Source: Isoetes taiwanensis
Taxonomy: Eukaryota; Streptophyta; Lycopodiopsida; Isoetales; Isoetaceae
Reading direction: 5' to 3'
Assembly: GCA_021234155.1 (NCBI GenBank)
Contig: JAJEKV010000028.1
Coordinates: 7,981,421-8,045,420, forward strand
Length of the DNA: 64,000 bases
In this document: piece after piece, positions 45,137-55,464 of the stretch
Layout: the number at the start of each line of letters is the position of its first letter
How positions within the stretch are numbered: the stretch's first letter is position 1
Position numbers and translations under genes: made by a program
Notes under the pieces: model-generated
Told to the model about the DNA's origin: nothing
The model's input: only the letters and a program-made list of their open reading frames with translations
The model's database searches: none

Positions 45137-48100
45137 TGGCGTCGGTCTGTGCGCCCGATCGACGGCCGAGATCGCGCCAATATCCCTGCCTCCCGCCGAA
45201 CGGCCCAGATTTGTCCGTTTGTCCCTCTGCCTTGATTGATGGCTTAGATTGTGCCACATGGATACGTGTTTGCAAAGGACGCGTCGTTTTGCTCAGGAAA
45301 ATCTATTGCCAATGGCAGCGCGAAATCCGGCAGGGCCAAATCTGGCTTGGCATGTAAACAGAAAGCAGGTAATGGTCGCAAGGGTAATGTAAACGGTTAA
45401 TAGGTAATCCAGCCGGAGGAATGAATTTGTATTCGAAAAAATCCTTCACCGACAGAGCCATGGGGAAATAGCACACTTTCTTGGCTTCTATTACGCCTCA
45501 TATATTTTCCTTTCTGGATTATCCGGAGTACCAGATACATTTCTCTACAAAAACTAGCTAAGTTTCAATCTTTTTTACCATGTTCGAATGATAATTTCGA
45601 GTTTTATGCCGTTGCCAGTTATGAGGCTCAAGCATATATGGACCTTACTCGATCTGATATCAGACTCATCTACTATTATTTCAACACACTACTCATTACG
45701 CTTCTGATCATGCATATCTATTGGTGGATATTGATAAGCCGAATGGTGCATATATGGAGTAGCTTGATCAAGGAAGCATGCCGAGGTTTCTTCAACAGAT
45801 ATAAGATACATAGTGTGTTTAACGCAGCTGCACGTGTAAAACAGGTGTGATAAGCCGAATGGTATATATATGGAGTAGCTTGATCAAGGAAGCATGCCGA
45901 GGTTTCTTCAACAGGTATAAGATACATAGTGTGATTAACGCAGCTGCACATGTAAAACAGGTGAGCATTCCATCTTACTTCTAGATTTGCGACCTACTCT
46001 TTCTATCTGTCTCTCTGTAATCGACTCTATTAGATTCTATTTCTGCGCCCCTGTCTGTCTATTGCATTCTCATTTCGATCGTCATAAAATAGAAGATTCA
46101 AAGAATATCAAGCCTTGGTCTTTCTTCTAGAGATGTTCATAGTTTGCTGCTTTGTCCAAGTTACTTTCTTTTTTGTCCAACAGCATGATCCATTTTCATT
46201 TTTTAATACTGCCGGAACTTGCCACGACAGAAGAATATCTGTCCAAAGCTATTTTCTGGCACTCTCGACTTTATTTCCTTGCATTTTGAACCTGTATGGC
46301 GTCTGAAAGTAGCAACAAATCATCTATACTGAATATTACATTAGAAGCTAAAGAACGCATGGTTTCTTTATTGCATGTGTCTTTCTTTTTCTAGACTGTA
46401 GCATTCCAATTTTCTTATGATCCAGCTTGCTTTGGAAGTTCTTGCTTTTGATCAGATGATACTTAGGTCCTATTCATGTTAGGGTGGGAAATTGAAACTA
46501 GAATCTTGGAAATGAACGAGGTAGTTTAATTTAAAGCTTCTGAAGCTTTTTAAGTCAGCAATGCGCTTCCACATCTTTTAAGCCAAGAGATTTGTGTAGC
46601 AAATACTATATTCAAGAGCAAAGGTCATTCAAAATGTCAATTGCCTTTCGTTATCATCTGATTCAAATTTTGTTTGACAGGTCTTTCATAGGACAACATG
46701 GCCGCTTTTGTTCTGCTTCAATTGCATAGATCTAATTGTCCTTTGGGGTATCAATGGACATCATTATCTGTGATAAATGGAACGAGGGAGGGATTTCACC
46801 TATTTATTACAACATAGGTATGCCTTCATTCTTTGGACCATTTTGCCTATGATGCAATGGTCATGCGGTACATATATATTGAATGTTGCAGATCGATGGA
46901 AATTTATACAAGCAGATTGTTAACCGTTGCAATGGAGTCCTAATATTGTAATAATGGAAGGGACGCATTGAATAAATCTTATCTGCCTATAGACATAGCA
47001 TGCATAGTTAATTTAGTTGCAGAGTTCACAATGTGATTTCAAGCTTCTTTGCCATGCTGTCAAGCCATTATGCAATATGATATGGCTCATCAAATGCTAG
47101 ACTTTATTAGATTCTATTTCTGCGCCCCTATCTGTCTATTGCATTCTATTCTGCATTCTCATTACGATCACCCATTTTTATTCCAACATTCTTTGAGTCT
47201 TCTAAGGAAAGAAGCTTACAAGGCTTATCTCTTCCACCATGCATTTCTGGATCAACAATTTGTGTGCAGACTTCTAAAATTCAAACAAGTTCTTCAGCAG
47301 GTAAAGTAATTGTTGCCATTTATGTCGGAAGATTGATCTTTTGTGGTCCAGAGATATAGATTTGTGGTAGAAACTAATGCAGGTGTCCTTGATGCAATTC
47401 TCCTTTGCCAGATTAGTTGTTTCGTCCTTTAAATTCTGGAACGTTGACGGTTTGAAGTCCTGTCAAATTGATCTAGCCTTTACATTCGCTCAGAAAATGT
47501 TTTGACATATACTAAGATCCTTGATGGCATCACAAATTGCAAGCTTCTGTGGATGACGATTTTTGTCTAGGTAGAAACCCGCTGTTTCCTTCGTTGTTAT
47601 GATTCTATTGAATTTCATCCGATCAAATTTTCCAGAAGGCTTGAACTCTCTTTGATCTCATTGCATCTTCAAGAATCTATTCATCCGGAGGCTGAGTCCA
47701 TGTTTAATAAATTATCTGTTTTGTTTAGAAGCATTTATTAGAGTATTCAGAATCTCTACAGTAGATCTGCCATTGCTTCCAAGTTTTGCTGTACAAATTT
47801 ACTGGAATCTACTTTGACTTCGTTAAAATTAACTTTTGTTATACAAGTTGACATGAATCTACCATGCATTCTTTAAAACTTATGAGTATTCCGTTGGTCT
47901 GCCATGGACAAATGTGACAGACTGCTTTTCATGATCATACTTTTTACAGATCTTTAAAATTGCCATGGCCGGAGCTACAAGAGCAATTGCCATCCTTACA
48001 CAGGTTTTCTTATGGTGCATTTTTTAACTTGCTGGAATCCTTAGAGGCTTTATATTGATTGCATGCTTAGAGGCATTATATTGATTGTTCATTTTGTCTA

Positions 48101-48370
48101 ACATGAGAATTCAGTTTGAATCATTTGCTCAAACTTTTCAGGGAATATAAATAGCTGGATTTAATATATGTTGAGAGTTTTTACCATTTACTATTCATTA
48201 CAAAAGCCTAATTTGGGAAAGAAAGTGCTCTACACTTTTACAAACAAGGAAGAGTTTTGCAACAAAAAAATAGTTGAAGGGACAATTTTAGCCCCAAACA
48301 CATTAGTATCTCAATCTTCATATACAATCACATAGAAAGCCCACCAACGGTGGGCAATTTTCTAGTCTCT
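45137..48370 (+). other. Host-like DNA inside element 2 with possible exons
   Basis: AT-rich, with several exon-like pieces bounded by splice signals. One ends NAAAHVKQ|GTGAGC near 45961. KEAYKAYLFHHAFLDQQFVC to VLQQ|GTAAAG (about 47208-47302) loosely recalls the first helix of plant HPt phosphotransfer proteins. TTTTTACAG|ATCTTTAAAATTGCC... ends ...TTACACAG|GTTTTC (47950-48003). No convincing gene can be assembled. The region has none of the element's own genes. Confidence 0.35.
45733..45963. repeat. Tandem duplication, 116-bp unit, exon-like
   Basis: The unit starting GATAAGCCGAATGGT (45733, 45849) ends in CACATGTAAAACAG|GTGAGC, so the duplicated piece looks like an exon plus its boundary. 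Confidence 0.9.
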
Positions 48371-48530
48371 TATAAAATATGATAATTATTTTCAGTTAGC
48401 TTTCCGGCATGGATGTGTAAGTATTTTCTCTCGACCTTCGCCTTTGGCTATGCCCGCATGGCTCTTAAATATTGTTTTAACATGCTTGTTGTTTTCTATG
48501 TTAGGTCTGGGAGCTATAAGAAACAAGGTA
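48371..48530 (+). pseudogene. Methyltransferase gene copy C, fragment 1 (exon 3 end, intron 3, exon 4 start)
   Basis: Near identical to the reverse complement of copy A at 35215-35080, including the donor GT|GTAAGTATTTTC, the palindrome CTATGCCCGCATGG (48448-48461) and the acceptor CTATGTTAG|GTCTGGGAG. It is in opposite orientation to copy B. Confidence 0.8.
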
Positions 48531-50325
48531 CTGCGCACGGAGGGTTGCCCGTCGGTGGCCTGAGGGTGTGTCTGCTTGGTTTTTATTTTGTTGTTTTTTA
48601 TTTCAGAAATCAAGGCACAGGTGCAGAGCAGTGAAGAACACAATGCCATGCTTAATGAGAAGATTCATAAATTACAAGATGAGCTGATCTCAAAATCGTT
48701 GGAAACATCTTATGTGGAGAAAGAGAAGCTGGAACTCGAGCAACAAATTCAGGGATAGACACAAGGCATCTGCTTGACAGATTGTCCAAGAAACCTATTC
48801 TACCATCGCATCAACTGAAAAGAAAATCCAATATTAAGACTACTAACACTCCCAAGCTGCTTAACATCCTTATTATCCATGATGTTCTCTCCACATTATA
48901 TAAGCCATGACAAGTAGGCTGACTGGATACAACCCTTAAGAAATGGGCCTAAAACTCTTACGCACGCTTGCTCCACGACATCCTCTATGAAATCAAAAAC
49001 ATCATAAAGAACACGGGCGACATCTTGAGAAGGTGAATCCTCTAGCCAAATGGTCTTGTATAAAAGTCATCGGAAAATACTGGGACAAGCACCACCCACC
49101 GGTTCGGTATATGAATAATTCTGCTGCTTCTAAGAATATAATCATCCCTGGGGTGATCCTACATGGCGAAACCCAGAAATTTTGACGCTAGCTACTATAA
49201 AAGAATGTACCTGCAAAAGCACTATAATCTGCTCTTCGATCTACGGCGAGCTAAGCTATGGTGGTTTTCAATTTACAAAGGCAGGCCTTATTCTAACGCC
49301 CCACACGTAGGAGCGGGTTTTTCTTATAAGCTTGAAGAACAGACCTTTCACCCTAGTCCGAAGCCCCGAGCGGCGAAGAAAAAGCGAAAAAACCCATCTT
49401 TGCTCTGGCGCAAAGCGGCTTCGATTCGGCGATGGATCATCTCCTGCGGTTTGTGAGCTCGACTCTTCGTTCGGTTCCGTCCTCGTAAGCCTTTCTTTCT
49501 TGCCTTTCCTTACTTCTTGTAATCCCAATTTGAGAAGAATGCCTGGTTCTGGCGCAAAAGCGAGAGTTCCTTTCATGTTAGATCAAACGATGATAAAGCG
49601 CCTATTACGTTTTGAGGAGGGAGCTCGGCTTCTAATGTACTTAAGAGACTCTATGATCGAGAAGGGAAAGAAAATATTCAGCCATAGATTAAGCAAGAAA
49701 AAGTCTGCGATGAGCCTGCTTTGTTTGTGCAATAGACCAAAGGTATGATCTGGCCTTGAATCTTTGTGAAATTTAGGTCCGGACTATTATTAAATCGGAC
49801 AATTTTGAGCACAATCCCCCGTTATAGGAGCAAAGGAACAAGGACTCAAACAGCAATTTCAAGCCGATTCACAAGCCAAACATAGTTAATCCCCCTTTGA
49901 GAGACTTACGCACAAATTATTGTCCGAGCCAGCTTAGAGAAGGGCTTGTAAAAGAGCTTGGGACCAAATTAATGGACCCGACGGAACCAGGAAGCTTCTG
50001 CAGGAGAAGCCATACCGGATCCACAAAGCTAGCGACACTAAGAAAGAATCCCTATTTATGGTCGAGCTAGAAGGCGGCAAATTTTACACCACGGACCAAA
50101 ATCTTTGGTGAAATCCGAAACCCCAAAATATCTCGGAATGAGCTATACGCTCTTGCAATTTGTCTTTGCCATATTCATCAAATCCGGTAAAAATCGCGGT
50201 TATCCGATCTCCACACCCGCTCCCAAGAACACTATTACCGCCGGTTTACCTCAACTTATCAGGTTTTTAGCGGTCACCGGCCTTATCCTAGAGATATTCT
50301 AGGATATACCTAGAATATGCCAAAG
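48531..50325 (+). other. Foreign insert between the two parts of copy C, with exon-like fragments
   Basis: 48607-48758 reads EIKAQVQSSEEHNAMLNEKI and ETSYVEKEKLELEQQIQG after a TTTATTTCAG acceptor, a clear coiled-coil exon. 49536-49746 reads MPGSGAKARVPFMLDQTMIK to LCLCNRPK and ends in AAAG|GTATGA, a possible exon. 49163-49456 is a basic 97-codon ORF. No family is recognised. These look like pieces of one or two host genes. Confidence 0.4.
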
Positions 50326-50329
50326 CCCA

Positions 50330-51400
50330 CATAAACAAGGGTTTACCCCTAGGGGAACAACCAAAAAATTTTGACATGTTCTCGAGGGCACTTTTAAAAC
50401 TAAAGGCAAGTCAGCGGTTCCAAGAGGAAAAAAAATGATCCATAGAAGCAAAGGATATGGGCATAATGGCTTTGGCGTGAAATGCAAGGCCCAAAAATGT
50501 TGACAAAGTTTGTGAGGTCTGCAAAAGGATGTCATTTGTTTCCAAGAAGGAGAAACAAATGACATACCCATTTGAGAACTACAGATACTATGTTTTAGGA
50601 GGGCCTTACTGAAAAAATGTGAGCGTCCTGCCACCAACTTTACCAACCCAGGTATGTCATTTGTTTCTCCTTCTTCTTTGCTTGAGTTAAGGTATTATTT
50701 TTTTGCATTGTGCTATCTTGGCGCATAGCATGTGATTGAGGGACCTTGTGGTAGTGCTATGCGCGCTATTAGGGGAGGTGGTGGTGCTAGACTTGTCAAC
50801 GTGTGGGGCGATTCACATAGGCTACCATGGCATTATCAATGCCCAAATTAAATGCACTATAATACTTGGCATGGATTTTCGCACAATTTTTCAATGCCCA
50901 TGTCTTACAAAAGTTTGAGGAACCAGTTCACTAGGGGCGCATTGTCAATCCCTACGAAGCCTCGAGACTAATTAACACGCTTCTGGAGATGTTCTCACAA
51001 CCTGGAGATTGGGTCGTTGATGCCTTTTCAGGATCTGGCACCACGTTGAGGGCCGCAACTGCGTAGCCATTGACGTCGACGCAGATCGCGGTAGCATACA
51101 TCAAATCACGAGTGGAGTTCCTTACGGCTTGCCGGGCAGGAAAAACTTGGAACTTGGGATCAAGGATAAGGATGGTGTTCGGCCTTCTCTGTTCGAGCTG
51201 TTAATGCCTCCTCTTCACGGGAACAGCCGGCGATCAAAGGCGACTATGTTGAATTGATTCAAAAACAAGATCCACTTAAGGTCCGCAGAGGATAAAAGTC
51301 CGGCCGAGTCGAGGAAAAAGCGGCTACTAATCCTAAGTCTCCCCAAGTTTCTGAATCACATGAGGAAATACCTGCAAAGGATGTTCCTTTAGATATTTAA
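50330..51400 (+). pseudogene. Methyltransferase gene copy C, fragment 2
   Basis: 50360-50540 matches exon 4 of copy A (FDMFS...GTLKTK...DMGIMA). 50690-50770 is the hairpin intron. It then joins directly to the methyltransferase exon (RGGGARLVNVW, INTLLEMFSQPGDWVVDAFS then GSGTT at about 50980-51050), so the motif IV exon is deleted. The tail reaches the C-terminal words PAKDVPLDI with a stop at 51398-51400. Several indels. Confidence 0.75.
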
Positions 51401-51467
51401 AAATTCTGTGCAAAATTAAAACATTTTATTCCTAATGTGCCCCATTTTAAATGTAATATATTTCATT

Positions 51468-51790
51468 AATGACTGTCATGTCTATCTTGGCGCATAGGCT
51501 TTTCTCTTTTCAGTTGCATTTTGTTGGTCTAAAAGTTTGTCTTTTTACTTTGTCTAAAAACAAAATTCCTTGTCTTTGTTCGAAATGTGGATTTTTTAGG
51601 CTCAACTGCGTTTTTTAAATAAATTATAATTTAATAAGGATTGTCTTGTCTATATGGCGCATAGGCTTTTCTCTTTTCGCTTGCATTTTGGTGCTCCAAA
51701 AATGTGTTTTCTTACTTTGTCCAAAACCAAGAAAACACCGCTTGTCTTGAAATGTGGACTTTTTTAGGCTCAACTTTAGTTTTTGGGCTT
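51468..51790. repeat. Tandem duplication near the right end of element 2
   Basis: A unit of about 168 bp starting TGACTGTCATGTCTATCTTG (51470) is repeated with changes from about 51636 (GGATTGTCTTGTCTATATGG). Both carry GGCGCATAGGCTTTTCTC. Element 1 has only one unit (33080-33235). Confidence 0.8.
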
Positions 51791-51893
51791 GTTTTTTAAA
51801 ATGGCTAAAATGCAGAATTTACGTGTTTTTGAAAAAGGAATCTGCAATTGCACCACAGGTCATTAGTGCGTTTGCTAGGTCACCTTGTTACAA

Positions 51894-52805
51894 TCACGAA
51901 GTATCTTCTCCTCTTCCCCTACTCAACGTACTCACTCTATTTTTGATACTCCTTCACCTCTCCGGAACTACTACGAATCGTTGCCCTATATTGTAGATTC
52001 TGCGCGAAGAGACATGTGATGTCTTTTGCTGGCCCTTCTTTAACAGAAAGGGCTTCTGAGGAAGACCTTCAAGTTCTGAAGAGAAAGTCGAGAACATTAT
52101 TTCTTGCCGACACGGCACTTCCGTTGAGGGCGACAAGGTTGATGACCCCGTGTTTGAAGACGTGCAGTTCTGTACTCCTGAAAGACCTACCACGATACAC
52201 TTTTCGAGAATAAAAGTCCTGCGGTGAAAACCCATACCGCGGTCGCGAAAAGATTTAAGAGGGATCCACGGTAAAAAGCTTTTAGAACTGTTATCTATGG
52301 CGATTGATGGGACTGTCTTACATGAGAAATCTGAGAGACTAAATTCTTTGTCGGAAAAAATGCTTATAGGCCTTTACATTTTAAAGTCTTTAAGGCACAT
52401 AAGACAACGGTTTTGTCAATGTCGAAAGGTGATCAAGAGTTGTACTTGGCATCTGATGTAAGGCTTGAAGTTGGAGACAATTTTTCATACCATGTTTTGA
52501 GCAACACGATGTGCCAACTTGCTTTTAAAAGAATACATGCCATTGGAAGTCGCCGCAAGTCAAAGAGTGCAAAAGAGGTTAGACAGGGAACCCGTGCATT
52601 GATGACTATTCACCCAAAAAAAGTTGTTGGTATGTATTGCCTAGAAGCAAAAGCTTGGCTGGTAGGTTTCTTTGACTCAAGCGTGAGCAACTTCCAAACA
52701 GTCCACGTATATCATCTAACGACAGGTATTACTAAGAAGGAAGTCTACGGCATGTACAAGGATCTTTTCGTGTTCAAGTCGAGGAAGTTCATATCCTATT
52801 CCTAA
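51894..52805 (+). pseudogene. Ser/Pro-rich element protein, 3' part
   Basis: It continues the frame cut at 41267: SRSIFSSSPTQRTHSIFDTP for 41 codons to a stop at 52017, with frameshifts afterwards. Middle frames contain SEEDLQVLKRKSR and FEDVQFCTPERPTTIHFS. The last 131 codons (52413-52805) are open and well structured: MSMSKGDQELYLASDVRLEV, SYHVLSNTMCQLAFKRIHAI, KVVGMYCLEAKAWLVGFFDS. I do not recognise this C-terminal domain; it is a candidate DNA-binding or transposase part of the element. Confidence 0.6.
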
Positions 52806-53100
52806 TTCTTGAGGTTGTGGAAGCAAAATTTAATCTTGTTAGGATTCCAAGAGGCACCTGATTTTTTAGTGTGTACTAGCTGCTCCACATTAAAGGAAAA
52901 AGCGATCAATGGCAAAGGATATTCTAGAAAAAAAAGTCGTCCCTTTCATCTAATCCCTTCTCGATAACCGCGGCTAGAGACATTGTCTTATCTTGGGCAT
53001 AGCACGCTATTTAGTCTTGAGTTTGTCTGTAATGCGCATAGCGGTCTTTTCAATCTTGTAGTACTTTCGCCGGCGAAGCTCTTCAATCTTGTAGCCGCCC
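52806..53100. other. Intergenic region of element 1 with GCGCATAG-type sites
   Basis: No ORF. The degenerate palindrome words TTATCTTGGGCATAGCACGC (about 52988) and AATGCGCATAGC (about 53031) precede the TATA box of the third gene. Confidence 0.45.
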
Positions 53101-53108
53101 CTTCCCCT

Positions 53109-53116
53109 ATATAAAA
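53109..53116 (+). promoter_or_regulatory. TATA box of the third element gene
   Basis: CCCCTATATAAAAG is a near-ideal plant TATA context. The proposed start ATG is at 53390, leaving a leader of about 250 nt. Confidence 0.6.
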
Positions 53117-53389
53117 GCTCGCCTATCGCGCGCGCTAGCACGGCTACAAAAGCTTTTGCGTTCAGTGGAACCTTCTTTGTTGCTTCAAGATCTTGACAAG
53201 CTTTGCCTATCTTAGCAAACTTACAAAAAGCTTAGTTGCGCAGTTACGTTGGAGCCTTACGATTGCTTCAAAGCTTAATGTCCTTAATTGCGGTCGGATA
53301 ACTCAAGAGTTGCAAGTTCCGCAGCTCAAGCCTTGGAGAGAAAAGCTAGCAAAACATAGAAAAAATCTTTGGAGAGGCCACTCAAATAT

Positions 53390-55044
53390 ATGTCTACGGT
53401 GGTAGACGGCATGGATCAAAAGAAGATGTCACTTCCCCATTTTGTAAATGTTCCAAAGGATTTAGATGAATCTGATTTTTGAGGCTTCATTTGGTTGGGG
53501 CGATGATCTTTCATGGTGTTATGCGGTCACGAGTATTTTTGGCGTATCCAAATATACACAATGATCCTAACCTCACGGTGACAATACTAAATAAGATTTT
53601 CTTTGGCAAAGGAGAAGGCTGCCTCCAGTGTTGTACATACTGATTAGACAATACTACTAGAGAAAACAAAAACCAAGTTTTATTTGCTTATTAGCGCAAT
53701 CTTTGGTCGAGCTGGGTATCTTCGAAGGTCAAGGTTGGTTTCTTACTTGTGGGCCACACGGTTCGATCATCGGATAGACCAAATGTTCAGCCAGATTTTA
53801 CGTGCGGTTCTTGTGAGGAAAAAAGCATTTTGTCTACACTCCTTGTGCGGTGTGATTGAGCAAGCTTACAATCCAACTCCGGTTGTCGAGAAGTGCTTAG
53901 CGAGACTTTTGATTTTCGTGAGTTTGTTTTCCAGCGTCATGGTGATACAGGTCCTGCTATCCATAAGTTGAATAATTTGACATTTTAACATCATGTAAAG
54001 TTTTTTCTCAAGGACGGTAAAGCACAACTTCAAGGGAAGTACCTTGTCACCTCCCAAACTTGGCGACTGAAGCGGGCCTACAATATTTAAAATATGTTCC
54101 TGAAACTAAAGTAATGAGAAGGGCTATTCAGCAACCAGCCCAAAAGTGCCATAGACTACCTGAGAAAAAAGAACAAGGACAAAATCCCTTAAAATCTCAT
54201 TGACCAACATGGAGAAAAGTATAAGGTCGGGTTTTAAGGACTTGATGGGAGGAGGACAAAGGCTGGTGGGAGAATTTCTTTTCAATAATGCGGGATGTAA
54301 CTAAATCCCTCAACAAAGATCTCCCTGGAAGTTGCTTTTGTTGGCCCTGGTACTCAAGTTCATCCCCTTGTTGAAGCGGACCAAGGAATTGCAAAGGGTT
54401 CGTGTTACTGCGATCTTGAAGTCAACAAGGAACCCGATCGTGTAATGTACCTCGAGTAGGCGTGCCTTGAAAAGAACCAAGGCCAAACTCGGGAAAAACT
54501 TGCGGTTTGAGTAAGGGGATGCTTATAGCTGTACCTTGATTTGATGATGACGAAGAGGGTCCTTTACGGATTTGGCGGGTTAAACACATTGTACTCAAAG
54601 ACAATCTCCCTTGATGGTGAAAGTTCAGCTGGTATGCCACTAAGGATCTGAGATCCTTTTGTTGATCGGTATGATCTGTGATAATTCCTTTCAAGAAGGG
54701 CGGAAAAGCGATGAATAAGAATCACATGGACAATGTCGGACTGAGCGAAACTCAAGTCTTTGGCTTATGATTTTACACTCAAAGGTTGATAACGAGCTAC
54801 GTGCGACAGCGGTTAACTTCTTGAAGTCTTTTGCGAAGATAGTTCAGACGAAGCTTCCCGGGGATGAGGGCGGTGTTCAGTGGTTAGCTCTTCGACCACT
54901 TCAAGTGACAATGAGGAGAGTGGCAGCGAGGGCGGTGGTGGCGAGTTTGAAGGAGTTAGCGAGTATAATGACATTCTAATCCCCGCTCTTCTCAAGCGTA
55001 AACTTCTTGTAAAATCTAAATGTGGGCACATCGTTACCTCCTAG
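53390..55044 (+). pseudogene. Third element gene, unknown protein with acidic C-terminus
   Basis: The ATG at 53390 opens MSTVVDGMDQKKMSLPHFVN. After a frameshift it reads FLRLHLVGAMIFHGVMRSRV and LTVTILNKIFFGKGEG, then FLLISAIFGRAGYLRRSRLV. Near the end it reads LKVDNELRATAVNFLKSFAK then IVQTKLPGDE. Last comes an acidic Ser-rich tail (SSSTTSSDNEESGSEGG) and SEYNDILIPALLKRKLLVKS, with a stop at 55042-55044. The expected length is about 550 residues. At least three frameshifts. No DDE or HUH motif could be picked out with confidence. A truncated inverse copy lies at 41760-42440. Confidence 0.6.
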
Positions 55045-55090
55045 TTTTGGCTAGAGTTTTTTGTACATGTTGAAGGCCTTTGCATGTTGC

Positions 55091-55104
55091 CTATGTGCGC
55101 ATAG
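55091..55104. repeat. Palindrome-family site near the element 1 right end
   Basis: CTATGTGCGCATAG, one base off the consensus, 47 bp after the third gene's stop. Confidence 0.75.
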
Positions 55105-55428
55105 CACCTTATGGTTCTTCTTGAGTAATAACAAATAGATACGCCTAGTTTTGCCAATCTTGCTTTCATTTTTTGTCAAGATTCTAATGGTTCTTTAATT
55201 TTGTTAGTTTTCTTGTATTTCCTAGATTTTCCTAAAAGGTGACTCCAATTTTACAGCTTGTTTGGGTGTCTAGAATTCACAAAACAACAAAAGTTTTCTA
55301 ATTTTGGACCAAAAAAGGGGTGTCGCAAATCAAAATTGAGGGCTGTTTTTTCAATTGACCCCCCCAAAAGTGGCAATTTTTAGGTTTTTTTTAGGGAATC
55401 TTTGAAAGATTCCTTTTTGTGGTGCAAA

Positions 55429-55464
55429 CGCAGGTCATTAGTGCATTTGTTAGGTCACCTTGTT
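55429..55464 (-). repeat. Element 1 right terminal inverted repeat
   Basis: Reverse complement starts AACAAGGTGACCTAAC. The inner side matches element 2's left end (41304 onward) for at least 250 bp. Confidence 0.8.

Larger units (their letters stand above)
41268..51889. mobile_element. Element 2: second family copy inserted into element 1
   Basis: The TIRs AACAAGGTGACCTAGC and on (41268 onward; reverse complement ending at 51889) are flanked by a perfect 4-bp TSD, ACAA (41264-41267 and 51890-51893). The left end is the type found next to the third gene and the right end is the type found next to the methyltransferase gene, so it lies inverted relative to element 1. The 10.6-kb interior is rearranged: a truncated third gene, an FCP1-like fragment, an inverted pair of methyltransferase fragments (B minus, C plus), and host-like DNA (45.1-48.4 and 48.5-50.3 kb). 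This looks like a copy that captured or acquired foreign segments. Confidence 0.82.
32982..55464. mobile_element. Element 1: large TIR transposon carrying a DNA methyltransferase gene
   Basis: Both ends carry a shared inverted repeat of about 36 bp beginning AACAAGGTGACCTAGC (32982-33017; reverse complement at 55429-55464, with a few substitutions). Inside, in order, are: a minus-strand ParB-like/methyltransferase gene whose 3' end abuts the left TIR, a divergent plus-strand Ser/Pro-rich gene, and a third plus-strand gene whose stop lies about 385 bp before the right TIR. Subtracting the LINE and element 2 leaves about 8.4 kb. The 4 bp outside each end (ATTG left, TCTG right) do not match, so a TSD is not preserved or one flank was rearranged. 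No transposase could be recognised; the Ser/Pro-rich and third proteins are candidates. Confidence 0.7.

Noticed and set aside
47208-47302. Histidine-phosphotransfer (HPt) gene
   Set aside because: Only one exon-like segment loosely resembles the first helix; the phosphorylated His motif region was not found.
32982-55464. Endogenous giant-virus fragment (ParB-like, methyltransferase and phosphatase genes together)
   Set aside because: The defined inverted repeats, a 4-bp target duplication and consistent spliceosomal introns fit a transposon better; no capsid, polymerase or packaging ATPase was seen. A viral origin of individual genes is not excluded.
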